Source of the DNA: Litorilinea aerophila | GTDB lineage: Bacteria > Chloroflexota > Anaerolineae > Caldilineales > Caldilineaceae | NCBI GenBank assembly: GCA_945897075.1 | Contig: CAMDEX010000037.1 | Span: 1-33,726, forward strand | Direction: 5' to 3' | Length of the DNA stretch: 33,726 nucleotides | Part shown: in pieces, positions 15,201 to 25,000 of the stretch | Layout: each line of letters begins with the position of its first letter | Numbering within the stretch: the first letter of the stretch is position 1 | Position numbers and translations under genes: made by a program | The notes under the pieces: generated by a model | What the model was told of the DNA's origin: nothing | Databases searched by the model: none | What the model saw: only the letters and a program-made list of their open reading frames with translations

Positions 15201-16940
15201 TCAACGACGCAGGGCAAAGATGGCAACCAGAACGAAAACAAGGAGGGTGACAAAGATAGGAATTCGGTTGCCGCTGACCCAGACCAGAAAGGCTGTCCAC
15301 AGCGGCGAAGTCGAGGCTGGCGCGACAGGATCAGAGGTGCGGGCTTCGCCTAGCATATCGCTGGCAAGCGGCGAGGAAAAACCAGAGGAAAGCTCACCGT
15401 TCCCGGGGGTGGACATTGCCTGCGCAGCGATCGCCACATCACCAGTGGTTGTCAGTGTGGCTGTACTGCCTAGAGCAGGTGGGGTGGGTGTGACTGTCGC
15501 GCCCAAAACAGGCATCGCAGTCGGCGTGGCCGTGGCTGTGACCGCTGCTGTGGCATAGCAGACGATCAGCCGCACGTCATCCAAAAACATCCACGTACGC
15601 GTGCTGTTGACGTCGTTGAAGACGTTGAAGTAGATGTAGAAGGAATGGCCGATGTACATCGTCATCGGTTCCTTCCACTCCTGCCAGGAAGGGACCTCCT
15701 CGCGCCAGCGCTTGCGTACCTCCTTTGTGTCCAGATTGGGATGCAGCAGAATCAGCTCCTGCCGGTCTTGGGGCGGAGTGGGGACATTGGATGGCACTTC
15801 CTGGCTGCGCGATTGGTGTCTCCACAGCAGTTCGGCAGTAGACGCAGTGGCCGGAATCGTGACCAATTGGCGAACCGATGAATAGCTGACTGTATCTCGC
15901 GTGCTTGTGCCAGGCGGGTTGCCCAATTGCATGGAACGCAGCCCGTCCGCATGTTCGCTGGAAAGCACAGGAGCGACGGGGTCGCCGTCGCCGGGGAGCC
16001 AGCCTGTGCTGCTGCCCAACGGCTGCTCGAAACTGCCATTTTCCAGGATGTTGGCACAGCCGGTGGGGATAGCGGTAGGGATTGGTGTGGCTGTGGGCGG
16101 TAGCACGACAGTCGGTGTGGGGGTAGCGGAGGCGGTAGCGGAAGCAGTGGCCGAGACCGACGGCGTGGGTGTCACAGTCGGCGAAATCGTCGGCGTGCGC
16201 GTCTGCAAAGGGTTGGTCGCCGTGGGCGTTGGCGTTGCCAACATTGACAAACCGGTAGGGGTGGCGGTTGGCGTCACAGGTGTCACAGCACCGGCGTCAC
16301 AGGAGAGCAGGGAGAGATCGTCTATGATCAGTGCTGTGCGCCCACCGCCCCCGTTGTTGCGCACGCCCACGTCAATGCGGATGGTCTTGCCTTTGAGCGC
16401 TGTAAGATCGTACTGAAGAAAGATCCAATTGACGCTGTTGTTCAAAGCCGCGTGCAATTGTACCAACTGCACGCCAGAAGTGGCGTCGTAGAGTTCCAGA
16501 TATTGCAGATCGTCGCCGGGCAGACTCTCGTGGATGGGGCGGTAGTGAAAGCCCAGCACCAGACTGGAGGCAGAATTGGGCAGGAAGACACTCTGGCGCA
16601 CACCGTTGATGATAGCCAAATTGGGACCTTCCACAATGCCCAGACGCATGGCCTGTTCACCGGAAAAGACCGGGCTGGTGGTATAGGCCGGGGGCGACTC
16701 GGCACCGAAGGTCTGCCAAGCATAATCTTTGACCTCAAAGCCACCATTGACCAGCAGTTCGCTGCACCCGGCCGCAAAGACCTGGGCGGGGCTGCTCGCC
16801 GCCGCTCGCCCAAAGCCGCCCGCCAGGAGCAGACAAAGACAGGCCAATACCCAGACAGGCAGTTGGCGCTGCCGAAAGAAGCGTAGGGTTGTCTGTGAAG
16901 GGAAGTGTACGCCTGACGGCTTGCGGGTCGAGAAGGACAC
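15201..16940 (-). CDS. Surface-anchored Thr-Pro-rich protein with two beta-sandwich domains
   Basis: The 579-residue protein has a signal segment (PVWVLACLCLLLAGG, about residues 27-42). Two similar domains of about 150 residues each open with C..L(V/E)NGGFE or C.NILENGSFE and end in IDD(L/V)..(L/I)..C, the pattern of CBM4_9-like or jelly-roll ligand-binding domains. They are separated by a ~90-residue Thr-Pro-Ala linker, and a second such linker precedes a C-terminal membrane helix ending in RR. The anchor topology suggests display on the outer face of the membrane. The ligand is unknown. I start at GTG 16940: AGGAGG lies five bases upstream, and a promoter (16972-17000) overlaps the alternative upstream starts. 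Confidence 0.8.
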   Translation of the reverse strand: MSFSTRKPSGVHFPSQTTLRFFRQRQLPVWVLACLCLLLAGGFGRAAASSPAQVFAAGCSELLVNGGFEVKDYAWQTFGAESPPAYTTSPVFSGEQAMRLGIVEGPNLAIINGVRQSVFLPNSASSLVLGFHYRPIHESLPGDDLQYLELYDATSGVQLVQLHAALNNSVNWIFLQYDLTALKGKTIRIDVGVRNNGGGGRTALIIDDLSLLSCDAGAVTPVTPTATPTGLSMLATPTPTATNPLQTRTPTISPTVTPTPSVSATASATASATPTPTVVLPPTATPIPTAIPTGCANILENGSFEQPLGSSTGWLPGDGDPVAPVLSSEHADGLRSMQLGNPPGTSTRDTVSYSSVRQLVTIPATASTAELLWRHQSRSQEVPSNVPTPPQDRQELILLHPNLDTKEVRKRWREEVPSWQEWKEPMTMYIGHSFYIYFNVFNDVNSTRTWMFLDDVRLIVCYATAAVTATATPTAMPVLGATVTPTPPALGSTATLTTTGDVAIAAQAMSTPGNGELSSGFSSPLASDMLGEARTSDPVAPASTSPLWTAFLVWVSGNRIPIFVTLLVFVLVAIFALRR

Positions 16941-16971
16941 AGATGCCTCCTGGTAAGGATCACTGGGGCGC

Positions 16972-17000
16972 ATTGTACCACACAGATTGGGCAGTCGCAA
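16972..17000 (-). promoter_or_regulatory. Sigma70-type promoter of the surface protein gene
   Basis: On the minus strand TTGCGA (17000-16995) and TACAAT (16977-16972) are 17 bases apart. Transcription would begin near 16965, giving a leader of about 25 bases that contains AGGAGG. This settles the GTG start at 16940. Confidence 0.6.
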
Positions 17001-17119
17001 CGAAAATGAGAGATGTAAATATGCTATCTCTTTGTTGGATTCTGTGATACACTGGGGAAAAGGGGAATCAATCTAGCACTCGTCTGGTGATGGTTGTGCT
17101 ACAATAGGGCAAATGATTG

Positions 17120-17182
17120 GTAGGGGCGCTGCTGGTTGCGCCCGACATACACGCGACGGGCGCAGCCAGCAAGCGCCCCTAC
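17120..17182. repeat. GTAGG…CCTAC palindrome with a GGCGC core
   Basis: Arms 17120-17143 (GTAGGGGCGCTGCTGG…) and 17158-17182 (…CCAGCAAGCGCCCCTAC) pair almost fully around a 14-base loop. The ends match the other GTAGG/CCTAC palindromes. It lies in the leader of the phosphomutase gene. The reading frame passes through it, but I do not regard it as coding. Confidence 0.88.
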
Positions 17183-17295
17183 AACCTGAAAAACGATTGC
17201 TTGGAAAGGCTTCTGTCTTGATTGTAGCCAGCGAAACCAATCCCGATGTCTCCCCGGAGCGCGGCGACGAAGCGCCCGCCCTGCCCCCCGCCCGC

Positions 17296-17937
17296 ATGAC
17301 CTATCTTTTTCTGATCCGGCACGGGGAAAACGAATGGGTGGAGACGGGCAAACTGGCTGGACGCACGCCGGACGTCCATCTCAACGAAAAGGGCCACCAG
17401 CAGTCGGCGGCCCTGGCCGAGCGGCTGGCCAATCAACCCATCACCGCCATCTATTCCAGCCCGTTGGTGCGCTGCGTGGAGACGGCCCAGCCCCTGGCCC
17501 AACGCCTCGGTTTGCCCATCTGCGCAGAAGCCGGTCTGCTCGAGGTAGATTACGGGGAGTGGCAGGGTGCGGCGTTAAAAGAACTTTCCAAAAAACCCGA
17601 ATGGCAATTGGTGCAGATATATCCCAGCGGCTTTCGCTTTCCCGGCGGCGAAACATTGCGCGAAGTGCAGAGCCGGGTGGTCGCCACGCTGGAACGGATT
17701 CGCACGCAGCACGCGGGCGAAGCCATCGCTCTCTTTGCCCACGGTGACGTTTGGCGCACGACTCTGGCCTGGTATGTGGGCGCTCCGCTGGACCTTTTCC
17801 AGCGTATTGTGATCAGCACGGCATCGGTCACAGTCATCGGCTTTCATCAGTTCGGGCCGCGTATTTTGCTCGTAAACGAAACAGGCGAGATTCCCCAGGT
17901 GCAGTGGGAATCGGGCAAAGAGAAGGATAATAGATAG
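17296..17937 (+). CDS. Histidine phosphatase superfamily, probable phosphomutase (MSMEG_4193 family)
   Basis: The 213-residue protein has the phosphoglycerate-mutase-like core: RHG with catalytic His9, Arg59, acidic Glu83 in [11 protein letters not shown], and second His149 in AHGD. Followed by DUF3090 and SCO1664-family genes, it matches the MSMEG_4193 member of a three-gene system widely kept in Actinobacteria and Chloroflexi (TIGR03848/03847/03843 as I recall them). A mutase role was proposed there because one partner is kinase-like; the substrate is unknown. The ATG at 17296 begins the conserved [11 protein letters not shown] but has no ribosome binding site; a TTG at 17218 after GGAAAGG would add 26 residues. 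It is the first gene of the trio. Confidence 0.87.
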   Translation: MTYLFLIRHGENEWVETGKLAGRTPDVHLNEKGHQQSAALAERLANQPITAIYSSPLVRCVETAQPLAQRLGLPICAEAGLLEVDYGEWQGAALKELSKKPEWQLVQIYPSGFRFPGGETLREVQSRVVATLERIRTQHAGEAIALFAHGDVWRTTLAWYVGAPLDLFQRIVISTASVTVIGFHQFGPRILLVNETGEIPQVQWESGKEKDNR

Positions 17938-17999
17938 TAGATATTGGGTATTGTGTCACATCTGCGTACTACCCAATATCTAATACCCAATATCCAATG
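17938..17999. repeat. Iterated-word hairpin (AGATATTGGGTATT) inside the trio
   Basis: AGATATTGGGTATTG (17938 on) pairs with either of two complementary words, CCCAATATCT and ACCCAATATCC (17974-17995). It starts right after the phosphomutase stop and ends at an ATG 12 bases upstream of the DUF3090 start I chose, so it separates genes 1 and 2 of the trio. Confidence 0.75.
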
Positions 18000-18008
18000 A
18001 GGCAAAGA

Positions 18009-18575
18009 ATGGCTCCACATTTTACGTATGATTTTGATTCTGTTACCCACATTGTGGCCGATGCCATCGGTCAACCGGGGCGGCGCACCTTTTTCTTGCA
18101 GGCGCGCCAGGGGCGGCGGGTGGCCAGCCTGGTGATGGAAAAGCAGCAGGTGGCCGCGCTGGCCGCGTCCATCCTCCAATTGCTGGATGAATTGCAAGCG
18201 CAACATCCAGAATTGAAGCCAGCCGAAGCGCCCAAGCAGTTGCCCCGGCTGGTGGAGCCGGTTGATCCCGCCTTTCGTGTCGGCCAATTGGGTTTGGGCT
18301 ACGACGAAGATGAGGATTTGATGGTTTTGGTGGCCCAGGCCCTGCCGACCACAGAAACAGACGAAAACGACGAAGCGAGTACTGTCCTTACCGTGGACGA
18401 TCTGCCCCGCGCCCGCTTCTTTGCCACGCGCGATCAGATGCGGGCGCTGAGCGAAAAAGCCATGCGTGCGGTGGAATCGGGCCGCCCCGATTGCCCGCTG
18501 TGTGGTCGCCCGATTGACGCCGCTGGTCATTTCTGCCCGCGCACCAACGGCCACGCCTACCCGTTGGCCTTCTAA
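18009..18575 (+). CDS. DUF3090 family protein with C-terminal zinc-ribbon-like motif
   Basis: The 188-residue protein matches the DUF3090 family: the start MAPHFTYDFDSVTHIVADA, then GQPGRRTFFLQARQG and LVMEKQQVAALA. A variable acidic region follows. The C-terminus …CPLCGRPIDAAGHFCPRTNGH supplies Cys162, Cys165, Cys176 and His182, a likely zinc site. It is the middle gene of the MSMEG_4193 / DUF3090 / SCO1664 trio. No biochemical role is known. The ATG at 18009 has AGG at the right distance; the one at 17997 lies in the hairpin. Only nine bases separate it from the next gene, so the two are cotranscribed. Confidence 0.9.
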   Translation: MAPHFTYDFDSVTHIVADAIGQPGRRTFFLQARQGRRVASLVMEKQQVAALAASILQLLDELQAQHPELKPAEAPKQLPRLVEPVDPAFRVGQLGLGYDEDEDLMVLVAQALPTTETDENDEASTVLTVDDLPRARFFATRDQMRALSEKAMRAVESGRPDCPLCGRPIDAAGHFCPRTNGHAYPLAF

Positions 18576-18584
18576 CCAACTCAC

Positions 18585-19391
18585 ATGGCAAAGAAACCGC
18601 GCAAGCAGGCGCATTCCAAAGCCCCTCGCAGCGACAGCCCGGATGATGCGGTCGAACGGCGCGCGCTGACCGAAGCGCGGGTGTTGGCGTTGCTGCGTAC
18701 CGGGCAGATGGAGGAGCGCGGGCTGTTGCCCTATAGCTCCAACTACTCCTTTCTGGTCACACTGCGCGACGACGGGATTGAATTGCCCGGTGTCTACAAA
18801 CCCCGGCGCGGCGAAAACCCTCTGTGGGATTTCCCCAGCGGCACGCTCTGCCAGCGCGAGACCGCGGCCTACGAAATCAGCGCGGCGCTGGGCTGGAATC
18901 TGGTGCCGCCCACTGTCCTGCGCGAGGGCACACGGGGGCTGGGCAGTGTCCAATTCTTCATCGAGTGCGATCCCGACGTTCACTACTTTTCCATGCAGGA
19001 AGACGCCCGCTACGCGCTGGCCTTGCGCCAATTGTCGCTCTTTGACTATCTGGTGAACAACGCCGACCGCAAAGCCGGCCACTGTCTCTTTGGCGCGGAT
19101 CAGCGTATGTGGGCGATTGATCACGGCATCTGCTTCCACAGCGAGTACAAACTGCGTACTGTGATTTGGGAGTACAGCGGCCAGCCGATCACAGACGATC
19201 TGCAGGCGGACCTGAACGCGCTGCAAGACGCTTTGGCCGATGCAGACAGCCCCCTCAACACCACACTGGACGACCTGCTCAGTCGCCCGGAACGTGCCGC
19301 CCTGTGTGCCCGGCTCGAACGGCTGCTGGCCGTGGGCCACCACCCCGCGCCGCCGCCCCACCAGCGCAACTACCCCTGGCCGCCGATTTAG
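18585..19391 (+). CDS. SCO1664 family protein, PI3/4-kinase-like
   Basis: The 268-residue protein looks like a small atypical kinase of the phosphatidylinositol 3/4-kinase fold. It has [20 protein letters not shown] with candidate ATP-binding Lys72, the catalytic-loop-like [15 protein letters not shown] (Asp161, Lys163, His166), and a metal-binding WAIDHGICF (Asp179). The family was noted as distantly similar to PI kinases and forms the third member of the conserved trio. The first ~25 residues are basic and likely disordered. The substrate is unknown; with a mutase-like partner, a phosphorylated small molecule is plausible. The next intergenic region begins at its stop codon. Confidence 0.88.
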   Translation: MAKKPRKQAHSKAPRSDSPDDAVERRALTEARVLALLRTGQMEERGLLPYSSNYSFLVTLRDDGIELPGVYKPRRGENPLWDFPSGTLCQRETAAYEISAALGWNLVPPTVLREGTRGLGSVQFFIECDPDVHYFSMQEDARYALALRQLSLFDYLVNNADRKAGHCLFGADQRMWAIDHGICFHSEYKLRTVIWEYSGQPITDDLQADLNALQDALADADSPLNTTLDDLLSRPERAALCARLERLLAVGHHPAPPPHQRNYPWPPI

Positions 19392-19498
19392 GGAGGGGAT
19401 TGGGAGATTGGGAGATTGGGGACTGGCGACTGGGGATTGGGGATTGGGTCACGCTTACACAATCCCCAATCTCCCAATACCCCAATACCCCAATATCT
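19392..19498. repeat. Iterated-word hairpin (GATTGGGGATTGGG)
   Basis: GATTGG-type words repeat about seven times on the left (19397-19447), and CCCCAATCTCCCAATACC with further copies repeats on the right (19463-19497). It begins at the SCO1664 stop and ends just before the AAGGAG of the next gene, so the whole gap is hairpin. Confidence 0.85.
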
Positions 19499-19511
19499 TA
19501 AAGGAGTCGAA

Positions 19512-22022
19512 GTGAAAGCTGTCGTTATGGCCGGGGGAGAGGGGTCACGTTTGCGACCGCTGACGGTGGGGCGTCCCAAGCCGATGGTGCCGATTGTCAA
19601 CAAACCGGTGCTGGGCCATATCCTCGATCTGCTCAAACATCACGGCATCTACGATGTGGTGATGACGCTGCAATATCTGCCCACAGCCATCCAGGACTAT
19701 TTTGGCGACGGCAGCAGTCTGGGCATGCGTCTGAGCTATGTCGTCGAGGAGTCGCCTCTGGGCACGGCCGGCGGTGTCAAGAACGCGGCCGGCCAATTGG
19801 ACGACACCTTTCTGGTCATCAGCGGCGACGCTTTGACCGACTTCGATCTGCGGGCGATCCTGAACTTTCACAAAAACAGCCACGCCCTGGCTACCCTGGC
19901 CCTCCACTCGGTCAAAGACCCCCAACAATACGGCGTCCTGATCACCGACGAGCAGGGACGCATCACCCAATTTCTGGAAAAGCCCGACTGGAGCAACGTC
20001 ATTTCTGACACAGTGAACACGGGTATCTACGTGTTGCAGCCGGAAATTTTCGATTTTATCCCCGATGGGCAAGCCTACGATTTCTCCACACAACTTTTCC
20101 CCCAACTTCTGGCTGCCAAGAAGCCGCTCTACGGCTACGTGGCCGAAGGCTATTGGTGCGACATCGGCGACATCAACGCATACCTGCGCGCCAATGCGGA
20201 TATGCTCTCCGGCCTCGTCCGCACCTTTCAACCTTTAGGCAGCAAGCAATGGAACGGAATTATCACCGGAGAGGATGTGGAGATCGCGCCGGACGCCCAG
20301 ATTTACGGGCCGGTCTATCTGGGAAAAGCCGTGAAGATCAAAGGTGGCGTCTCCATCTATGGGCCGACGGTCATCCGCGACTATACGGTAATTGACAACC
20401 ACAGCCGGGTGGAACGCAGTGTCATGTGGCGCAACACCTACGTGGGTGAGGCGTGCGAATTGCGCGGGGTGATTGTGGGCCGCCAGTGCAGCGTCAAAAG
20501 CGGTGCAGTGGCGTATGAAGGCGCGGTGATCGGGGATGGCTGTGTGCTGGGAGAGAACAGTGTCATCCACGCCGATGTCAAACTCTGGCCGAATAAGGAG
20601 ATCGAGCCGGGCGCGACTGTGCGCCAGAGTATCATTTGGGGCAGCCAGGGACGCCGCGCGCTTTTTAGTAAATTTGGGGTGACAGGGGTGGTCAATGTGG
20701 ATTTGACCCCCGAATACGCCGCCAAATTGGGCGGCGCGCTCGGCGCGGCCCTGCCCGCAGGCAGCTATGTTACGATCAACCGGGACATGCATCGCAGCTC
20801 ACGTATGCTGAAACGGGCGCTGATCAGCGGGCTGGCTGGGGCTGGGGTAAATGTGTGGGACCTGGCGACGCTGCCCATTCCTGTGGCCCGCCACTTCGTC
20901 CGCTCCGACCCGACGGCTTCGGCGGGTATCCACGTGCGCCTCAGCCCCTTTGACCAGCGGGTGGTGGACATCCGCTTTATGAACGAAGAGGGGCTGAACC
21001 AGAGCCGGGCCACCGAACGCAACATCGAACGCATCTTCCACCGCGAGGATTTCCGCCGCGCCCACTTCCAGGATATCGGGCGCATTGAGTATGCGCCGCG
21101 CCCGGTGGAAAAGTATGTGGCGGATTTCTTGCAGCGGGTGGACAGCACACGCATCCGCAACGCAGGCTTTACGCTTGTGGTGGACTATTCGCACGGCTCC
21201 GCGGCGGATGTGCTGTCGGAACTACTCAACCGTATCGGGGTGGAGGTGTTGCCCCTCAACGCCATCATTGATGAGACAAAACTGGCAATCCTGCGTGACC
21301 GCTTCCAGAGCGATTTGCAGCGTATGTCTAAAATTATGGATGCCCTGGCCGCCAATGTGGGGGTCAAATTGGATGTGGGCGGCGAGAAGATCTTTGTCGT
21401 GGACGAGCGGGGGCAAGTCCTGGACAACCTGACTGTCTCCCTGCTGCTGACCGAATTGGCGCTCTATGCCAACCCCGGACGCACAATCGTTCTGCCCGTC
21501 ACCCTGCCCGATGCCTTTGCCACGATCGCCGCCTGGCACAAAGCCCCCGTCGTTCTCGTCAAGAACGACCTGCGCGAGATTATGCAGGCCGCCGACCAGC
21601 CCGACGTTCTCCTGGCCCTGGACGGCAGCGGCCACTTTATCTTCTCTGATTTTCTGCCCGCGCCCGACGGGTTGATGGCGACTGTGCGCCTGCTGGAATA
21701 TCTGGCCGTGCGCGGTATGAAGATCAGCGAAGTGACCAGCTATCTGCCCGCCTGCGCGATGGCCCACGACCGCATCGACGCGCCCTGGGAAAGCAAAGGC
21801 GCGCTGATGCGCAAACTCAACCAGCAGTACAGGGGTGAAAATGTCGTCACCGTTGACGGTTTCAAAATTCGCCTGCGCGCCAACGAATGGGTACACATCG
21901 GCCCCAACCCGGACACCCCCCACGTCGAAATCAGCGCCGAAGCCGCGGATAGCGAACGGGCGACCCAACTGGTGGTCGAGTATGGCGGACAAGTGCGGGA
22001 AATTATTCAGTTGATTGGGTAA
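19512..22022 (+). CDS. Mannose-1-phosphate guanylyltransferase fused to a degenerate phosphomannomutase domain
   Basis: The 836-residue protein has an N-terminal nucleotidyltransferase ([11 protein letters not shown] at 6-16, [15 protein letters not shown] near 106), a left-handed beta-helix of hexapeptide repeats (about 255-380), and a phosphohexomutase-like region (about 385-836). It should make GDP-mannose or a related NDP-sugar for polysaccharide or glycolipid synthesis. In the mutase part the catalytic TASHNP loop reads RLSPFD (476-481) and the metal loop DGDGDR reads DGSGHF (704-709), so mutase activity is doubtful; similar degenerate fusions occur in cyanobacteria. GTG 19512 is chosen: AAGGAG lies five bases upstream and the conserved [10 protein letters not shown] begins there. 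The final codons and stop fall in the following hairpin. Confidence 0.88.
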   Translation: MKAVVMAGGEGSRLRPLTVGRPKPMVPIVNKPVLGHILDLLKHHGIYDVVMTLQYLPTAIQDYFGDGSSLGMRLSYVVEESPLGTAGGVKNAAGQLDDTFLVISGDALTDFDLRAILNFHKNSHALATLALHSVKDPQQYGVLITDEQGRITQFLEKPDWSNVISDTVNTGIYVLQPEIFDFIPDGQAYDFSTQLFPQLLAAKKPLYGYVAEGYWCDIGDINAYLRANADMLSGLVRTFQPLGSKQWNGIITGEDVEIAPDAQIYGPVYLGKAVKIKGGVSIYGPTVIRDYTVIDNHSRVERSVMWRNTYVGEACELRGVIVGRQCSVKSGAVAYEGAVIGDGCVLGENSVIHADVKLWPNKEIEPGATVRQSIIWGSQGRRALFSKFGVTGVVNVDLTPEYAAKLGGALGAALPAGSYVTINRDMHRSSRMLKRALISGLAGAGVNVWDLATLPIPVARHFVRSDPTASAGIHVRLSPFDQRVVDIRFMNEEGLNQSRATERNIERIFHREDFRRAHFQDIGRIEYAPRPVEKYVADFLQRVDSTRIRNAGFTLVVDYSHGSAADVLSELLNRIGVEVLPLNAIIDETKLAILRDRFQSDLQRMSKIMDALAANVGVKLDVGGEKIFVVDERGQVLDNLTVSLLLTELALYANPGRTIVLPVTLPDAFATIAAWHKAPVVLVKNDLREIMQAADQPDVLLALDGSGHFIFSDFLPAPDGLMATVRLLEYLAVRGMKISEVTSYLPACAMAHDRIDAPWESKGALMRKLNQQYRGENVVTVDGFKIRLRANEWVHIGPNPDTPHVEISAEAADSERATQLVVEYGGQVREIIQLIG

Positions 22023-22069
22023 TTGGTAGAGACGCTACGTGAATCAACCAATCAACCAATCAACCAATC
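22008..22069. repeat. Iterated-word hairpin (TTGATTGGGTAATTGG)
   Basis: TTGATTGGGTAATTGG (22011-22026) includes the last codons and stop of the guanylyltransferase gene. The right arm repeats CAACCAAT four times (22044-22068). It ends at the stop of the convergent SpoIID-domain gene, so it lies exactly where the two transcripts meet. Confidence 0.8.
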
Positions 22070-22070
22070 G

Positions 22071-25000
22071 TTACTGCCCGCTGGTGATCGTCGGCAGGAA
22101 AAGTTGTGAGATTGCGCCCAGCGCGGCAACTGTCCACCCGCTGCTGTTGCCCACCCGATCCAGCGCCTGCGCACGAATCTCCACCGCCTCCCCTTCCCCC
22201 AAAGCGATGGCGAGAACCGTCTCTTCTGTGATTCCGCCGTCAGCGGGCAAAAGAGGCTCCCAATCGCCCGCATCCCGGCGCATCTCCACACGGAAGCCCG
22301 CCAGCCCGGAGAGTGTATCGCCGCCGCCCCACGTCGCCAGGGCCTGACCCGTCTCGCCCTGGGCAAGCCGCGCCCAGACCGTCGGCGCTGTCGTGTCAAT
22401 CCCCGCCTCGAAATATTGGCTGTAGCGATAATTGCCCGCCACATCCTGCGCCCAGTAGCGCGCCACATGCCAGCCCTCCGTCATCAGTGAAAATGGCGCG
22501 TCGTAGAGTACAAAAGGCGCATTGTCCAGAACGTAAGCCACGCCGGACAACCCGCTGGTGGCGTCGGATGCGTCGATCTGCACGCGAATTGGCACCCCAA
22601 ACCAGCCGTGGGGCGACGAAATGGGTTCGCCGCTGGTCAGCGTTGCGCCCGCGACCATCTCTGGCGGGGTGCGGTCCAGCTTCAGCGCAAACTCTGGGCT
22701 GGTTTGGGTAGTCCCGGTCTGGTCGGCAATGCGAAAACGGGCCAGAAAATCGCCGTCGGCCAGGGGGCCGTCCCGCTCATCCAACACTGCCAGCAGTAGC
22801 TGCTCGGCCCAGGGGTTGGCGGGATTCTCCAACTGGGCGGGCAGGCTTGTCTGGCCGAGCAGCAGGATGGCGCTTGCCCCATCCAGCCCAGTCACCCGAT
22901 CCCAGACTGTCGTCGTCAGCGTAATCGGCAACGCCGTCTGCCAGCCAGCGGGTGCGCTGATCGCGCCGAAGACGGGCGGGCCGTCGTCAACCATCTGCAC
23001 AGTGGCGCTGACCAGCGGGCTGGCATTGCCCGCGGCGTCAAAGGCGATGGCCTGCACCGATGACGGGTTGCCCGCGGCCAGAGGCCACGCCCGCGACTGT
23101 TCGCCCGCGTCGCTCTGCAACTGCCAGACCCACACCCGGTCCAACGCCAGCGCCACTTCCCCGTACCACTCCAGCCGAAACTCCAGCCCCTGGGCCGGTT
23201 CAAAAAGGTAGAAATCTACTGCGATTTCCTGGTAGCGCTCCGGCGCGGCGAAATCGCTGGCCCAGATGTCGCGCAATCCCAGCCGCAGCGCCCCCATCTG
23301 GTCGGTCACATCCAGGCGGGCAATGGGGCGGTCTGGCAGCACGCCCTCGGCGGAGCGGGCCGGGTGATCCCCGGCGCGCAGACGGAAAAGGGCGCGGTAG
23401 GTGGCGGCGGGGGGCAGCGCGTTCGTGTAGGGGCCATACCAGACACCCGGCGTCTCCTGTCCTGAACGCGCTTGCAGGGCCGCGCCGCCGCTGGCTTCGC
23501 CATCGGTCACGACAACGCCGCCGTTGTCCGTGCGCGAAAGTTCCTCGCCCTCCCAGCGCCAACCGTTGCTCAACCCCAGAATTGACCCCACATCAGAAAG
23601 TGTGCGCAGGGTGACGGTCTGGCTGTCTGTCGCCGCGGGCACTTCCAGCGTCGGCGCGGGGGGCGGCGTGCCGTCCACCCAAAGGGTAATGCGTTCCTGC
23701 GCGCTGTCGCTGAGGTAGAGGGTCGTCTCGACCTCTGACCCGTCAGCCAAATCAAGCGACTGTTGCCAGACACCGCTGCCAGGCAGGATCACCGGGTCGG
23801 TTTCAAAAATTGTCTCGCTGATCGTAGCGGTCTGCGTCAGTGTCACAGTCTCCGTCAACCCGTCGCTGTGGGTGATCACACCGGTATAGGTGATGGTTTG
23901 GGTCGTCGTGATGGCGTGGGTGCGGGTCAACCCGTCGCTGCTGTCCACCACCAGTCTGCCCGGCAGCCCGGTGAAGGGGGAGAGCGCATCCCAGCGCAGC
24001 CCGCCCGGCGACAGATAGCCATTCTGTAGCGGCCCCAGCAGACCAGCGATGGGCTGGCTGGGGTCCGCCGCGTTTTGCAGGTGGACCGCCGTGAAGTAGT
24101 GGCCGAGAATCTGGCGGTAGCTCTGGCCTGCTCTGGCCCGCCGCGCCGCACCCCACTGGCTCAAACCGTAGCCGTGTCCCCAACGCACTTCGCCCAGACC
24201 GGTCAAGTCGGGCACGGCGCGCAGATAGGGCACGCTGGGGTTGTCCAGCGTTGGGTGGCCGTTCATCGCGCTGTACATGGCGATAATCGGCGCGTGGCTC
24301 TCGTCGCCCTGATAGGAGAGATATTGACCGGCCGTCATCGCCACGGCCTGGTCGCTGGCCGGCCAGCGCTGGTCACACATCATCTGGAAGTTGGCCCAAT
24401 CGCTCACGTCGTAGGTGGGGCGGCCCTGGCGAATCTGATACCAGGCGTAGGTGCGGGCGGCCACAGCCTGGGCGGCCAGGGCATCCAGCGCCCAACTGAC
24501 CGGCACTTCGGCGGGGACTGAACGGGCCACGTATTCCTCGAAGGGAATGAAGTCCACCTGCCCGGCCGGAACATTGCGACAGGTGTTTTCCGGGTGGTGA
24601 GACACGCGGATGAATTCGGGGTAAGTGGGCGCGCTGTGCGGGCCGCTGGGGATAGCCGGGATGCTGCTTTGCCGCGCCACAGCCCCCGCTTCGGCCATAA
24701 AATGCCCGCTGGCTACGTCGTAGACCGTTCGCCCCTCTCGGCTTTCCAGCGCCAGACCGCGGCTGTCCTCCTGCCAGACGGGGGAATGGCCGGGTATCGT
24801 CGCCAGCAACTCGCCACCGGGCAGGTTGTAGAGATTGGTTTGCGCATAGCCGTCGGTCTCTGTGCCCGTCGGCGTGACGGAGACGGCCAGCACCCGCCCG
24901 TCTGGGCTGATGGCCGGGCGTCCGAAATGGCTGGCGGCTTTTCCCAACACCACCCGACCACTGATCAGCAACTGGCGTTGGGTAAGATCACCGCGCACGG

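Noticed and set aside
16971..17000. Earlier ATG starts of the surface protein
   Set aside because: They fall inside the promoter boxes at 16972-17000; the GTG at 16940 has AGGAGG at ideal spacing.
17847..19361. A 504-codon open frame on the minus strand opposite the trio
   Set aside because: It runs antisense to three recognisable genes, has a low-complexity Gln/His/Gly-rich translation and no start signal. GC-rich third positions on the plus strand explain the lack of stops.
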